Positions 27,791 to 37,057 of a stretch of DNA of 64,000 bases are shown in pieces; position 1 is the stretch's first letter, and each line of letters opens with the position of its first letter. The position numbers and the translations under genes are program-made. A model generated the notes under the pieces. The model ran no database searches, had not been told where the DNA came from, and worked only from the letters and a program-made list of their open reading frames with translations. The stretch is taken from positions 124,001 to 188,000 of the forward strand of contig NZ_FCNY02000003.1 of assembly GCF_001544575.2 (NCBI RefSeq), given 5' to 3'. Source of the stretch: Caballeronia cordobensis. GTDB lineage: Bacteria; Pseudomonadota; Gammaproteobacteria; Burkholderiales; Burkholderiaceae.

Positions 27791-27815
27791 AAGTCCCTGA
27801 AACAAGGGCTTTTTC
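27791..27815 (+). terminator. Weak terminator-like hairpin after the LysR gene
   Basis: AAG-T-CCCT, six-base loop GAAACA, AGGG-CTT, then a short T run make a small bulged hairpin about 80 bases after the LysR stop. The stem is short, so the call is tentative. Confidence 0.4.
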
Positions 27816-27949
27816 AATCAAAAAAGGTTCATCGCGTGCGACGTCGCGAGGCGTTCGCTCGCGATGCGCGTCGCGCGTTCGTAACTTGCCGGGTTGTTCG
27901 CCCGTTTATGCGCTCTTAATCTGGGCGCCCGTCGATAAGAGAGGATGTT

Positions 27950-29308
27950 ATGGAAGAGACAAAGGTTGTCGATGTTCAGGCGCTCATCGATACGCGCCGC
28001 TTTTCACGCTATCAATGGCTCGTCTTCGCGATGTGCTTCGTGATCGTGCTGATGGATGGCTTCGATACGGCCGCGATCGGCTTCATCGCGCCTTCGCTCG
28101 TCGGCGAATGGCATTTGAGCAAGGCGGCGCTGGCGCCGGTGCTGAGCGCGGCGCTCTTCGGGCTCGCATGCGGCGCACTGCTGTCCGGGCCGCTCGCGGA
28201 CCGTTGGGGCAGGCGCGGCGTGCTGATCGCGGCCGTGCTGATTTTCGGCCTGGCGTGCCTCGTTTCAGGCAATGCGCGCGATCTCACGGAACTGACCGCG
28301 CTGCGCTTCGTGACCGGCGTCGGGCTTGGCGCGGCGATGCCCAATGCGGTCACGCTGATGAGCGAGTTCTGCCCGCACGGCCGGCGCGCGACCATCGTGA
28401 ACATGATGTTTTGCGGGTTTCCGCTCGGCGCCGCATTCGGCGGATTTCTCGCGGCGTGGATCATTCCGCAGTTCGGCTGGCGCACCGTGCTGCATGTCGG
28501 GGGCGCGGTGCCGCTGCTGTTGACGGTGATTCTCGTGATCGCGTTGCCGGAATCGATTCAATACATGGTGTCGAAGAAGAAGCCCGTCGAGCGCATCCGC
28601 AAGGTGCTGGCGCGCATCGCGCCGGAAGTCGCGTCGGCGCAATCGTTCGTGATGCGCGAGAACGCCGCAAGCGACGCGCAAAAGGGCGGGGCGCGCGTTG
28701 TCTTGTCGCGCACGCACCTCTTCGGCTCGCTGATGTTGTGGCTGTGCTACTTCATGGGCCTCGTGATCTTCTACGGCCTCATCAACTGGATGCCGGTGCT
28801 GCTCAGGGACGCGGGACTGACCCCGCAACGCGCGGCGCTCGTTTCCGCGCTGTTTCCGCTCGGCGGCGCGGGCACCGTGTTGTGCGGCGTGCTGATGGAC
28901 CGCTTCAATCCCAACGGCGTCGTGGCCGCCGCATACGCGCTCGGCGCGGTGAGCGTGTATGCGATCGGGCAGGCGGTCGGCAACGTCGGCCTGCTGGTAT
29001 GCGCGGTCTTCGTCGCGGGCGTGCTGGTGAACACCGCTCAGGCGTCGATGCCCTCGCTCGCCGCGGCGTTCTATCCGACTTCGGGCCGCGGCACGGGCGT
29101 TGCGTGGATGCTTGGCGTCGGACGCTTCGGTGGCGTCGCGGGCTCGTTTCTGGTCGCCGAACTGTCACGCCAGCAAATGGGCCTCTCAGGCATCTTCACC
29201 GTCGTCGCGATGGCGGGCGCGGCCTCGTGCATCGCCTTGCTGCTCAAGCAGGTAGCGAGCCCTCGCGGCGCGGCGCAAGTCGCGGACGGGCAGCCGATCG
29301 CGCATTGA
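27950..29308 (+). CDS. MFS transporter, aromatic acid:H+ symporter (AAHS) type
   Basis: A 452-residue twelve-span carrier. The signature DGFDTAAIGFIAPSL after the first span and GPLADRWGRRGVL in the loop between spans two and three match the AAHS family (PcaK, BenK, and related aromatic acid importers). It lies 236 bases beyond the LysR gene in its own transcription unit. It may import an aromatic substrate for the Rieske cluster, but that link is only positional. Confidence 0.91.
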   Translation: MEETKVVDVQALIDTRRFSRYQWLVFAMCFVIVLMDGFDTAAIGFIAPSLVGEWHLSKAALAPVLSAALFGLACGALLSGPLADRWGRRGVLIAAVLIFGLACLVSGNARDLTELTALRFVTGVGLGAAMPNAVTLMSEFCPHGRRATIVNMMFCGFPLGAAFGGFLAAWIIPQFGWRTVLHVGGAVPLLLTVILVIALPESIQYMVSKKKPVERIRKVLARIAPEVASAQSFVMRENAASDAQKGGARVVLSRTHLFGSLMLWLCYFMGLVIFYGLINWMPVLLRDAGLTPQRAALVSALFPLGGAGTVLCGVLMDRFNPNGVVAAAYALGAVSVYAIGQAVGNVGLLVCAVFVAGVLVNTAQASMPSLAAAFYPTSGRGTGVAWMLGVGRFGGVAGSFLVAELSRQQMGLSGIFTVVAMAGAASCIALLLKQVASPRGAAQVADGQPIAH

Positions 29309-29435
29309 CGGCGTCATCGTTCGAACGTTCATTGTTTGCGGATCGGTGCGCCCGTCCGCAAGCGTGAAGCGCGTTCGCGAAGCCGTCACCGGAGACTGGT
29401 AAAATTGCGCAACGTTTTTCCACGGGCACGATGTG

Positions 29436-30038
29436 ATGGGCTTCGAACAACTCGCCGGACTGAAAAAGCAGCTCGCAAAACAGGCTGCAAACAACGCAGC
29501 AAAGAAGAAGGCGCCGCGCGCGCGGCGTCCGGCGCCGGCTGGGGCGGCGTCGAAACCGGCGGCCGCAGCGTCGAAACAGGCGGCCGCGCCGAGGCCGGAG
29601 GCCGCGTCGAAACCGGCGGCACCGGCGAAACCGGTCGATCCGGTCGTGCATACGATCGGCAAGCTGCAAAAGCGGTTTCCGCTGGCATTTCCGAAGAATC
29701 CCGCGCCGAAGGTGCCGCTGAAAGTCGGCATCTTCGAGGATCTGCTGAAGCACGCGGAAGAACTCGGTCTGAGCGAGAAGGAATTGCGCAGCGCGATCAA
29801 GGTCTGGTGCCGGGGCAACCGCTATTGGACCAGTCTCGCGGAAGGCGCGCCGCGGATCGATCTGACGGGCGGCAGCGCGGGCGAAGTATCGTCGGCGGAT
29901 GCGGCGCGTGCGGTCTATCTGGAAACGAACCGCGCGGCGCGCGCGGCGTCGCCGAAGCCTGCCGAATCGGGCAAGCAGCCGGAGAAAGAGGCGGCCAGCG
30001 AAGCCGCTAAAGAGGCTGATCAGGAAGCGGGCAAATAA
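29436..30038 (+). CDS. ProQ/FinO-family RNA-binding protein
   Basis: A 200-residue protein. Residues 1-65 are a low-complexity Ala/Lys/Pro-rich tail. The ProQ/FinO domain covers about residues 68-150 (IGKLQKRFPLAFPKNPAPKVPLKVG, LGLSEKELRSAIKVWCRGNRYW), and a second Ala/Glu/Lys-rich stretch closes the protein. The ATG at 29436 is taken; a GTG one codon earlier is possible. ProQ proteins bind structured sRNAs and mRNA 3' ends. The family is usually core in beta-proteobacteria, and an intrinsic terminator follows. Confidence 0.93.
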   Translation: MGFEQLAGLKKQLAKQAANNAAKKKAPRARRPAPAGAASKPAAAASKQAAAPRPEAASKPAAPAKPVDPVVHTIGKLQKRFPLAFPKNPAPKVPLKVGIFEDLLKHAEELGLSEKELRSAIKVWCRGNRYWTSLAEGAPRIDLTGGSAGEVSSADAARAVYLETNRAARAASPKPAESGKQPEKEAASEAAKEADQEAGK

Positions 30039-30057
30039 GTCCGTGAGTCATGCGATA

Positions 30058-30088
30058 GCCGCGCAGTCTGTTCGACGCGCGGCTTTTT
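30058..30088 (+). terminator. Intrinsic terminator after the ProQ-like gene
   Basis: The stem GCCGCGC (30058-30064) pairs with GCGCGGC (30077-30083) over a 12-base loop and is followed by TTTTTG. It begins 20 bases after the ProQ-like stop. Confidence 0.8.
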
Positions 30089-30132
30089 GTTTTCGTCTGG
30101 CGCGCTTACGCGTGCAACGGCGCCCCGCGTGC

Positions 30133-30687
30133 TCAGTGCTGTGGCGGCTCGATATCGTAAGCAATCCGTCCCGCGGGCAGGAAGAAGAGCGCGATCACTG
30201 CGCCGCCCTTTGCCTCGGGATAGTGATGGCTTCCCGGCGCGGGCGCGGTCCATCCGCCATGACACCATCCGTTCGGACCGGCAAGCGCCGCGCCTTCGTC
30301 GAGCGGCACGACCATGTTGAACTCGCCGTACGGATGCGCGTGATAATCCCCGCGAAAACTGTCTTCGGGGTTGTTCTGCCGATTTCCGGTGCTGTCCATC
30401 AAAACGGCCGTGATGCTGAAAAAGAAGGTCTCCGGGCACGGCGCGACTAGCCGCGCGCGCCGATATTTCGGTCCGGCGATCTCGACATCCGCGGCCCATC
30501 CTTCTTCGACGCCTTGCCTGATGAGGCGCGCCAAATCCTGATACAGCGCACTATCCACCCCATATTTCGTATTGAGCCATTGCTCAATGTGCGTGTCCGC
30601 CGTCATATCCCTGACCTCTTCGAGAAAAGGCAGGCATCGCGCGATGAGTTCTTCCTTGCTGGTTAATGTGATCTGAGTCGGGGGCAT
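30133..30687 (-). CDS. DUF4863 / 4-hydroxylaminobenzoate lyase-like protein
   Basis: A 184-residue soluble protein starting at the ATG at 30687 after AAGGAGAACAAG. The C-terminal half has the small beta-barrel signature HAHPYGEFNMVVPLDEGAAL, GPNGWCHGGWTAPAPGSHHYPEAKGG and LFFLPAGRIAYDI. This resembles the DUF4863 family that includes PnbB, the p-hydroxylaminobenzoate lyase of 4-nitrobenzoate degradation. The nitroreductase partner (PnbA) is not in the window, so the substrate is uncertain. His and Glu residues in the barrel could bind a metal. It is transcribed alone. Confidence 0.75.
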   Translation of the reverse strand: MPPTQITLTSKEELIARCLPFLEEVRDMTADTHIEQWLNTKYGVDSALYQDLARLIRQGVEEGWAADVEIAGPKYRRARLVAPCPETFFFSITAVLMDSTGNRQNNPEDSFRGDYHAHPYGEFNMVVPLDEGAALAGPNGWCHGGWTAPAPGSHHYPEAKGGAVIALFFLPAGRIAYDIEPPQH

Positions 30688-31102
30688 CTCTTGTTCTCCT
30701 TGGCTTGCGTGGCGATTCACGCGTGAGCCCACGATGCCATATCGACTCGCGCGACAGAAGCGAAGTTGCTGCAAGGAAAACTTGAATGCCTTGCAAGTCG
30801 AGCGAGGCCGATGTGAACCGCGGACGATCCATCGATTTCGCTCAAGAGGGATATGAATACATTTCCTCGACGATGCGCGAGCACGGTTTCCCGGCGATTT
30901 TTCTCGCAATGACCCGCTGCGAAGAACGGAACGCCCGTAAAAACGCGTCTACGTAAGCAACATCATCTTCCGGTCGCGCTCGCACCGCGCGAAGCGAGGC
31001 GCACGCGCTGTTGCCGGTTTCTCTCCCAGTCTCTAAGCTCGCCGCGATAGTTTCAATCATCGACAAAAGATTCGTCATCCGAACGAATACAGGGAGACAG
31101 AG
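30688..31102. other. 415-bp divergent intergenic region
   Basis: No convincing gene. It separates the DUF4863 gene from the divergent porin gene. A 7-bp inverted repeat TGCAAGG (30770-30776) / CCTTGCA (30789-30795) lies about 85 bases before the DUF4863 start. A GGGAGACAGAG element at the right end is the porin ribosome-binding site. Confidence 0.5.
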
Positions 31103-32242
31103 ATGTTCACGAAACATGGCCGGGCTGCGGTATCGATCGCAGCGGCGTTGTGCAGTGGTTCGGCGTTCGCGCAAAGCAGCGTCACGCTCTATGGCGTGAT
31201 GGACACGGGCATCGAGTACGTCTCGCATGCGAACGCGGCGGGCGATCATGTCGTGCGCATGCCCGGCATCACGGGCGAAGTGCCGTCGCGCTGGGGCATG
31301 CGCGGCGTCGAGGATCTGGGCGGGGCGCTCAAGGCCGTGTTCGTGCTCGAAAGCGGCTTCAACGTGCGTGCCGGCGATTCGGGCCAGGGCGGGCGGCTCT
31401 TCGGCAGACAGGCGTTCGTCGGTCTGGAAGGGCCCTGGGGCACGCTGTCGTTCGGGCGTCAATACACGATGACGTACTGGGTCATGTCGGACGCGGATAT
31501 CCTCGGGCCGGACATCTACGGCATCGGCGCGCTGGACGCGTTTCTTCCCAACGGACGAAGCGACAACACCGTCGCCTACAAGGGCAAGTTTTACGGTGTG
31601 ACGGTCGGCGGATCGTATTCCTTCGGCCGCGACAGCACAGGCACCGGCAATTCGCCGGGACAAGGCACGTGCTTCGGACCGGTGCCCGGCGACGCAAGCC
31701 AATGCCGCGAATGGAGCGCGATGCTCAAATACGACAGCACGTACTTTGGCGTCGCGACGGCGTATGACGAGCAACGCGGCGGCACGAACGCGCGCGCGAG
31801 CTTCTTCGACGGCGTGACACCGCTTGCCATTGCGTCGAGCGGCGACAAGGACGCGCGCCTGCAGGCCAATGGCTATGTGAACGTGATGGGCGTGAAAATC
31901 GGCGGCGGATGGATCGGCCGCCGCGTGGAGTCGGATGGCGCGGGCGGCAGCGTGCGTTCGAATCTTTTCTATCTCGGCGCGCAGTACTTCGTGACGCCCG
32001 CGCTGGCGATCGACGGCGAAGCGTATCGCGTGATCGTCGAGCAGCACGATACGCGCGCCACGCTGGCGAGTCTGCGTGCAACCTATTTCCTGTCCAAGCG
32101 AACGGCGGTCTACGGCAACGTTGCGTACCTCTGGAACAGCGCGAACGCGCGTTTCTCCGTGAGCGCGGGCGGCGGCGGAACGACACCCGCGCCGGGCATG
32201 GGGCAACTCGGCGCGATCGTCGGCGTGAGGCATTCGTTCTGA
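31103..32242 (+). CDS. Gram-negative porin (Burkholderia type)
   Basis: A 379-residue outer-membrane porin with a Sec signal peptide ending SAFA, mature start QSSVTLYGVMDTG, SRWGMRGVEDLGGALKAVF near residue 70 and a C-terminal Phe (GVRHSF). The ATG follows GGGAGACAGAG. A Cys pair (TCFGPVPGDASQC) in an extracellular loop may form a disulfide, which is uncommon among these porins. The DUF3331 gene starts eight bases after its stop. Confidence 0.93.
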   Translation: MFTKHGRAAVSIAAALCSGSAFAQSSVTLYGVMDTGIEYVSHANAAGDHVVRMPGITGEVPSRWGMRGVEDLGGALKAVFVLESGFNVRAGDSGQGGRLFGRQAFVGLEGPWGTLSFGRQYTMTYWVMSDADILGPDIYGIGALDAFLPNGRSDNTVAYKGKFYGVTVGGSYSFGRDSTGTGNSPGQGTCFGPVPGDASQCREWSAMLKYDSTYFGVATAYDEQRGGTNARASFFDGVTPLAIASSGDKDARLQANGYVNVMGVKIGGGWIGRRVESDGAGGSVRSNLFYLGAQYFVTPALAIDGEAYRVIVEQHDTRATLASLRATYFLSKRTAVYGNVAYLWNSANARFSVSAGGGGTTPAPGMGQLGAIVGVRHSF

Positions 32243-32249
32243 CCGAAAG

Positions 32250-32660
32250 ATGGCGGACAAGCACACCGATGCATGGCTCGGAACCGTGGAGGCGATCGGC
32301 AGGGGCGCGCAGGAAAGGCAGATCGCATGCGATCCTGCGCGATGCTGTGACGGCCGCAGCGGGCCGATCGTGCGTGTGCTGGACACACCGACGACGCGCA
32401 CGCTCACCGTCTCGTGGTGCGACGCAAGCACGGGTCACTACGGTTATCAGACGTGGCGAGCGAGATGCGCGCGCCACGCGGGAACCTGCGTGCTGACCGG
32501 GCGGCCGATCGAAGCGGGCGATGACGTGTTCAGCCCGCGCAAGGGTCTGGTGCAGCCCGGCAACGCCGGCGCGATGATCGCGGCGGCGAGCCTTCGGTGT
32601 ATAGCGAAGAAGCAGCCATGCGCGATGCCGAAGCATCGCGCCATCGATCAGAACTTGTGA
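32250..32660 (+). CDS. DUF3331 domain protein
   Basis: A 136-residue protein of the Burkholderiaceae-restricted DUF3331 family: VSWCDASTGHYGYQTWRA, then ARCARHAGTCVLTGRPIEAGDDVFSP, a Cys/His pattern that may bind a metal. The final residues run into the 3' end of the convergent porin gene (13-base overlap). The function is unknown. It has no signal peptide or membrane span. Confidence 0.78.
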   Translation: MADKHTDAWLGTVEAIGRGAQERQIACDPARCCDGRSGPIVRVLDTPTTRTLTVSWCDASTGHYGYQTWRARCARHAGTCVLTGRPIEAGDDVFSPRKGLVQPGNAGAMIAAASLRCIAKKQPCAMPKHRAIDQNL

Positions 32661-33802
32661 CGCAGGCCGACGCGCGTCACGAGCTGCGTGTTCGCACCCG
32701 CATTGCCGATGAACGACGACGCCGAGCCGATTTCCGCTTGCACCGGCACGCCGTTGTTGCTGCCCGAAGCCTTCTGATACGCGCCGATCACATAGACGTC
32801 GGTGCGCTTGGAAAGCGCGTAATCGACCACCGCGTTGACCTGATGCCACTTGCCTTCGAAGTTGTCGTCGAGCTTCGAGAACGTGTAGCCGAGGCCCGCG
32901 CTCAGTGCCGGCGTGAAGGCGTACTTGCCGCCGATTTCGTAGTTGTTCAGCTTCGACGAACCTGCCGTGATCGGCTGGAACTTCGTATGCGTCCAGTTCG
33001 CCCAGATGACGGCCGCGGCGATCGTATAACGCGCGCCGACGCCGAACGTTTCGAGATCGCGCAGGCCCAGCGTGTTCACGTTCGCGATGCTCACGCTGAA
33101 GGCGGGCGTCGCGCCGTTCGGGAAGCGGATCTTGGTATATGCCGCGCCGATGCCGAACGGACCTTGCGCGTAGTTCAGGCCGAAGCTATACGCGCTCGAC
33201 GAGCCTTGCGTCGTCGTGCCGCCGGCCGTCGTCGTCGGCGAGCCCGCGAAGTTGGTCGTGTTCGAGAAGCCGTACATCGCGCCGAACGTGACGCCGTAGA
33301 AACTGGCGCTGCTGAACTTGACCGCGTTGTTGATGCGGCTCGACGTCAACTGGTCCAGATCGTTGATGTGATATGCATAGTTGCCCGCGGGCGTCTGGCT
33401 GCCCATCGTGTAGCTGCCGCCGAGGTAATCGGTCGAGAACGAGTACTGGCGGCCGAACGTCAGCGAGCCGAATTCGCTCTTTGAGAGGCCCACGTACGCC
33501 TGACGGCCGAACTCTGCGCCGCCCTGACCGAGTGAGCCGTCGCCGCTGTTGAAGCCGTTTTCGAGCACGAAGATCGCCTTGAGGCCGCCGCCCAGATCTT
33601 CCGTGCCGCGCAGGCCCCAGCGGCTGCCTTGCGCGACGCCGTCGGCGTACTTCACGACGCTGTCGTGGCCGCCGGCCGTCGCGACCTTGTTCGCATAGGT
33701 GATACCGGCGTCGATGATGCCGTACAGCGTGACGCTGCTTTGCGCGTGCGCCGCGACGCCGAACGAGCCGAGTACGGCCACCGCTACCATGTGCTTCTTC
33801 AT
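32648..33802 (-). CDS. Gram-negative porin (Burkholderia type)
   Basis: A 384-residue porin starting at the ATG at 33802 after AAGGAA (an upstream in-frame ATG at 33847 is rejected because only MKKHMVAVAVLGSFGVAAHA is a proper signal peptide). Mature start QSSVTLYGIIDAG, GSRWGLRGTEDLGGGLKAIF and terminal VGLRHKF are standard. It is the third porin in the window and is transcribed alone, with an inverted repeat upstream. Confidence 0.94.
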   Translation of the reverse strand: MKKHMVAVAVLGSFGVAAHAQSSVTLYGIIDAGITYANKVATAGGHDSVVKYADGVAQGSRWGLRGTEDLGGGLKAIFVLENGFNSGDGSLGQGGAEFGRQAYVGLSKSEFGSLTFGRQYSFSTDYLGGSYTMGSQTPAGNYAYHINDLDQLTSSRINNAVKFSSASFYGVTFGAMYGFSNTTNFAGSPTTTAGGTTTQGSSSAYSFGLNYAQGPFGIGAAYTKIRFPNGATPAFSVSIANVNTLGLRDLETFGVGARYTIAAAVIWANWTHTKFQPITAGSSKLNNYEIGGKYAFTPALSAGLGYTFSKLDDNFEGKWHQVNAVVDYALSKRTDVYVIGAYQKASGSNNGVPVQAEIGSASSFIGNAGANTQLVTRVGLRHKF

Positions 33803-33862
33803 TCTTGTTTTCCTTGAGGTTGGCCGCCCGATGCGGCGCAATTTCAAACGATCGCTGCTCAG

Positions 33863-33886
33863 CGTTATAGCGGACGAAATATAACG
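33863..33886. promoter_or_regulatory. Inverted repeat CGTTATA-N10-TATAACG before the porin
   Basis: Perfect 7-bp arms at 33863-33869 and 33880-33886, about 60 bases upstream of the leftward porin. It may be a regulator site overlapping the promoter, since the arms also resemble -10 hexamers. Confidence 0.4.
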
Positions 33887-34070
33887 CGTTGTCAGGCGTT
33901 GGTAAATTTGCGTGGGCGAATCTGTATCATTTCTTCCACATGGCTGTCACACATGGCCGATTTACGCTTGACGTGTCTGACGCAACTAACTGTCAATCGC
34001 GCCACCGCACTTCGAACAGGTGCGATCATTGCGTAGCGACATTCAAAGCGAACAAGGAAAAGGAGACGAA

Positions 34071-34688
34071 ATGGCCGGCAATCAGCATCCGGACGCCTGC
34101 AGAATCGGCGTCGTGTTCATCGAAGCGCAACTGACCACGCTTTTCGCTTACGCGAGCCTGTTATCCGACTGGATCGACCGCGGCGCGCCGCCGCCCGACT
34201 TTACAAAGGCAGCGCCGCTTCTGGCGCGCAAGCGTTCGCGCCCGGAAGCGCACACGCATAGCGAGGACGGCACGCCGATGAAGCCGCCGCCCCCAGAAGA
34301 CGCGCTCTCGTGGCCATCGTTCGATACCGCCGACAAGCGCATTGCGTTCGCGCTGATCGTCCCGTGCACGAACGCGATTCTCGCCGTTGCCGAGTACTTC
34401 GATATTCACCGGTTGTCGGCGTCGCGCGCGCCGGAAGTGCAGTTCCTCATGCGTCTGCGCGATGCCGCCGTGAACGGCAACACGTTCAGCCTGCCCGCTA
34501 ACGAATACATGCCGCACGCCGCGTATGCGGGCCTCATTGTCGAGCCGGCGCTGGACGGCACGCTGCTTTTCAGCGACGGCGTGAAACCCGGCTTCATCGA
34601 ATTCGGCGATACGGTAGGGCTGCTTCGCTATCTGACGAAGCTATTGACGAGCATGCAATCGATCATCAGCGCGGGCGACGCGGGATGA
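34071..34688 (+). CDS. Hypothetical protein
   Basis: A 205-residue soluble protein of unknown family, starting at the ATG at 34071 after AAGGAG. There is no signal peptide and no clear membrane span. The sequence has a Pro-rich, basic insert near residues 45-80 and a helical segment RIAFALIVPCTNAILAVAEY near residue 92. Codon use is like that of its neighbours, and a clean ribosome-binding site supports expression. It stands alone between two convergently facing units. Confidence 0.7.
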   Translation: MAGNQHPDACRIGVVFIEAQLTTLFAYASLLSDWIDRGAPPPDFTKAAPLLARKRSRPEAHTHSEDGTPMKPPPPEDALSWPSFDTADKRIAFALIVPCTNAILAVAEYFDIHRLSASRAPEVQFLMRLRDAAVNGNTFSLPANEYMPHAAYAGLIVEPALDGTLLFSDGVKPGFIEFGDTVGLLRYLTKLLTSMQSIISAGDAG

Positions 34689-34703
34689 CTTCGCGAAGAC
34701 GCG

Positions 34704-35714
34704 TCAGCGTGCGTCGCTCGCGGCGCGCTCCTGTCCCGGCGTCTTCGCAAAGAACTGCTTGTAGCAGCGCCCGAGATGCGACGCGCTCGCGAAGCCGCAC
34801 TGCATGGCGACATCGAGCAGGGAGAGCGACGATTCGCGAATCAGCTTTTGCGCCGCTTTGAGCCGTAATTCCAGATAGAACTGCGACGGCCGCACGTTGA
34901 AATGCTTGATCCACATGCGTTCGAACGTGCGCGGAGAAATACCCGCGAGCGCTGCGATGGTCTTCATCGGAATCGGCCGCTCGATGTTCTGTTCCATCAG
35001 CGTGACCGCGTGGACAATGCGCCTGTCCTCCACGCCATAGCGCCATTGAATCGCCATTTTCTGGCTTTCCTGCGCGGTCCGCATGCGTGTGTGGATGAAC
35101 TGGTCGGCGACTTCGGCCGCCAGTTGATGACCATGCTGACGCGCGATGAGATCCAGCATCATGTCGATGGCCGCGGTGCCGCCGCTGCATGTCATGCGAT
35201 CGCCTTCGATGCAATAGAGATCGCGGCTCACGTCGAGCGTGGGAAACTCGTCGGCGAGTTCCTTCAGCGCTTCCCAGTGAATCGTGCAACGGCGCTTGTC
35301 GAGCAGTCCGGCGCGCGCGAGGATCATCGTGCCGAGACTGATGCCGCCCAGGGTCGAGCCCTTCGCGGCATAGCGGCGCAGGAACTCGAACACCTGCGCA
35401 TTGCGATAGTTCGACACGCCGATGCTCGCGACCACGAACACATGACTCAATTCCGGCGATGATGTGATCGCGAAGTCGGGCAGCAGCGCGAAGCCCGAGC
35501 TCGACGAGACCGGTTCGCCGTCCGCGCTGATCAGATGCCAGCTATAGAGTTCTTTGCCGCTCACGCGATTGGCCGCGCGCAATGGCTCGGTGACGGAACT
35601 GAGCGCCATCATCGAGAAATGCGGCACGAGGAAAAAGCCCATGCGCTGAGGCTTCGTTTCCTCGCGCGCGAGTTTGACGGCGCGTGCGAGCGGCGGGATA
35701 TCGCTCGCGTTCAT
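34704..35714 (-). CDS. GlxA-family AraC-type regulator (DJ-1/PfpI + HTH)
   Basis: A 336-residue regulator with an N-terminal DJ-1/PfpI-like domain (about 25-190) and a C-terminal AraC HTH (about 225-325; IPMKTIAALAGISPRTFERMW, LLDVAMQCGFASASHLGRCYKQ). This is the GlxA architecture shared by GbdR and CdhR, which sense betaine, dimethylglycine and carnitine. Its ATG overlaps the MmgE/PrpD stop (ATGA), making it the last gene of the long leftward ABC/CoA operon. A regulator sensing a quaternary amine would fit the transporter type. Confidence 0.92.
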   Translation of the reverse strand: MNASDIPPLARAVKLAREETKPQRMGFFLVPHFSMMALSSVTEPLRAANRVSGKELYSWHLISADGEPVSSSSGFALLPDFAITSSPELSHVFVVASIGVSNYRNAQVFEFLRRYAAKGSTLGGISLGTMILARAGLLDKRRCTIHWEALKELADEFPTLDVSRDLYCIEGDRMTCSGGTAAIDMMLDLIARQHGHQLAAEVADQFIHTRMRTAQESQKMAIQWRYGVEDRRIVHAVTLMEQNIERPIPMKTIAALAGISPRTFERMWIKHFNVRPSQFYLELRLKAAQKLIRESSLSLLDVAMQCGFASASHLGRCYKQFFAKTPGQERAASDAR

Positions 35715-37054
35715 GCGTCTGCGTGAACCGGCCCGAGCACGAGATCGAGCAGGGGCGTCACGGCGTCATCGTTCGAATCGAGCGCATCGACGGCGCTTTC
35801 GATGCGCTGTGCCACGCTCGCGCCGCATGCGGCCTGCGCGAACGCGCGGAACTTGGCGCGAATCGCATCGGCTGCGAGCGGCAGGTCGGGATCGCCGAGC
35901 GCCTGCGTCGGGCCCGACTCGAAGACCCGGCCATCGAATAGCTCGATGCTCATTTCGGCGATACGCTCGTTCGGAAAGCGCGACGTGTACGCCGCGTCTT
36001 CTTCCGTGCGAATGAGATGACTCAGGCGCAGCACGTCGGCGTCGCCGAGCGCGTCGCCATGCAGCGCGTCGAAGCGCACCGCGCCATGCTTCAACGCAAC
36101 GGCAACGGGAAAGAGCAGGCTGTACTGCGCCTCTTCCGTCGATGCGGGCGCGGCATGCGCGAGGCGCGTCGCATGGTGGAACGTGCGCACGTTCACCGCG
36201 CGGACCTGCTCGCTCGAAAAGCCATGCGTCGATTTGAGCGCGAGCGCCGCGTCGATCGCGGGGTGCGCCCATCGGCAGACCGGTTGCGGTTTGAAATATT
36301 GCTCCATGATGCGCCAGCGTTCGCCCAGATCGCTCCACAGACTGCGGGTTGAGTCCTGCTCGATGGTGAGCGCCGGCGCGCCCGTGAAGCCGCGCTGCGC
36401 CAGAAACGCAGCGGAGAGGCCCGCCATGCAGCCCCAGCCGGAGCCGTCTTTCACCATCGTCGGATGATCGATGCAGCGCATCATCTGACTGCGCGGCCCG
36501 TGATACTCGGCGATGCCGAGCGCCTCGCGCGTCTGCCGCATATCGAGCGGCAAGATGCGCGCGGCGAGCGCCGCAGCGGCCAGGGCATTCCATGCGCCCG
36601 ACGTATGATAATCGCAGGCGCTCGCATGCAGCGCAATGCCCGCACGCGTGCCAAGCTCATAGCCAAGCGCGATGCATGTGATGAACTCGCGTGCGCGCAT
36701 GCCGGGGCCTGCATCGGCGAGTGCGAGCAAGGCGGGCAGCACCGTCACACCGACGTGGCCTTTGGTTTGCGCGTGACCGTCATGGCCGTCGCAGCTATCG
36801 ATGGTCATCGCGCCCGCGAGACCCGCGCCGACAGGACTCGCCACGCGGCCATCGAACAGCATGCGCGAGCGCAGCGTGCCGGGCGCGAAGAACTCGGCGG
36901 CGTGATCGCCCGCGATGCGCGACAGCGCCGTCTGCCTGCCCGCGAGCGCCACGCCGAGCAGATCGAGCACGCAGAGCTTCGCTTGCTCGATCACCTTCTT
37001 CGGCAACGCATCGAAGGTCAGTTCGTGAATGAACCCGATGGCGGATGTGCCCAT
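35711..37054 (-). CDS. MmgE/PrpD family protein
   Basis: A 447-residue protein of the 2-methylcitrate dehydratase (PrpD)/MmgE/cis-aconitate decarboxylase superfamily. Family features are the helical N-domain (LDLLGVALAGRQTALSRIAGDH), DSCDGHDGHAQTKGHVGVTVLPALLALA with paired His near residues 88-98, and the lid domain from about residue 270. Substrates of this superfamily are hydroxy-polycarboxylates. Its place after ligase and crotonase genes suggests it dehydrates or isomerises an acid released by the pathway. GGGAG lies before the ATG, three bases after the crotonase stop. Confidence 0.9.
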   Translation of the reverse strand: MGTSAIGFIHELTFDALPKKVIEQAKLCVLDLLGVALAGRQTALSRIAGDHAAEFFAPGTLRSRMLFDGRVASPVGAGLAGAMTIDSCDGHDGHAQTKGHVGVTVLPALLALADAGPGMRAREFITCIALGYELGTRAGIALHASACDYHTSGAWNALAAAALAARILPLDMRQTREALGIAEYHGPRSQMMRCIDHPTMVKDGSGWGCMAGLSAAFLAQRGFTGAPALTIEQDSTRSLWSDLGERWRIMEQYFKPQPVCRWAHPAIDAALALKSTHGFSSEQVRAVNVRTFHHATRLAHAAPASTEEAQYSLLFPVAVALKHGAVRFDALHGDALGDADVLRLSHLIRTEEDAAYTSRFPNERIAEMSIELFDGRVFESGPTQALGDPDLPLAADAIRAKFRAFAQAACGASVAQRIESAVDALDSNDDAVTPLLDLVLGPVHADA

Positions 37055-37057
37055 CCG

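Noticed and set aside
29521..29640. Short repeats GGCGGC/GTCGAAAC inside the ProQ-like gene as a tandem repeat element
   Set aside because: They are codons for an Ala/Lys/Pro-rich tail, usual for beta-proteobacterial ProQ proteins, not a separate element.
33889..34134. Plus-strand frame of 81 codons between the porin and the unknown gene
   Set aside because: It lies over a promoter region, lacks a ribosome-binding site and overlaps the better supported start at 34071.
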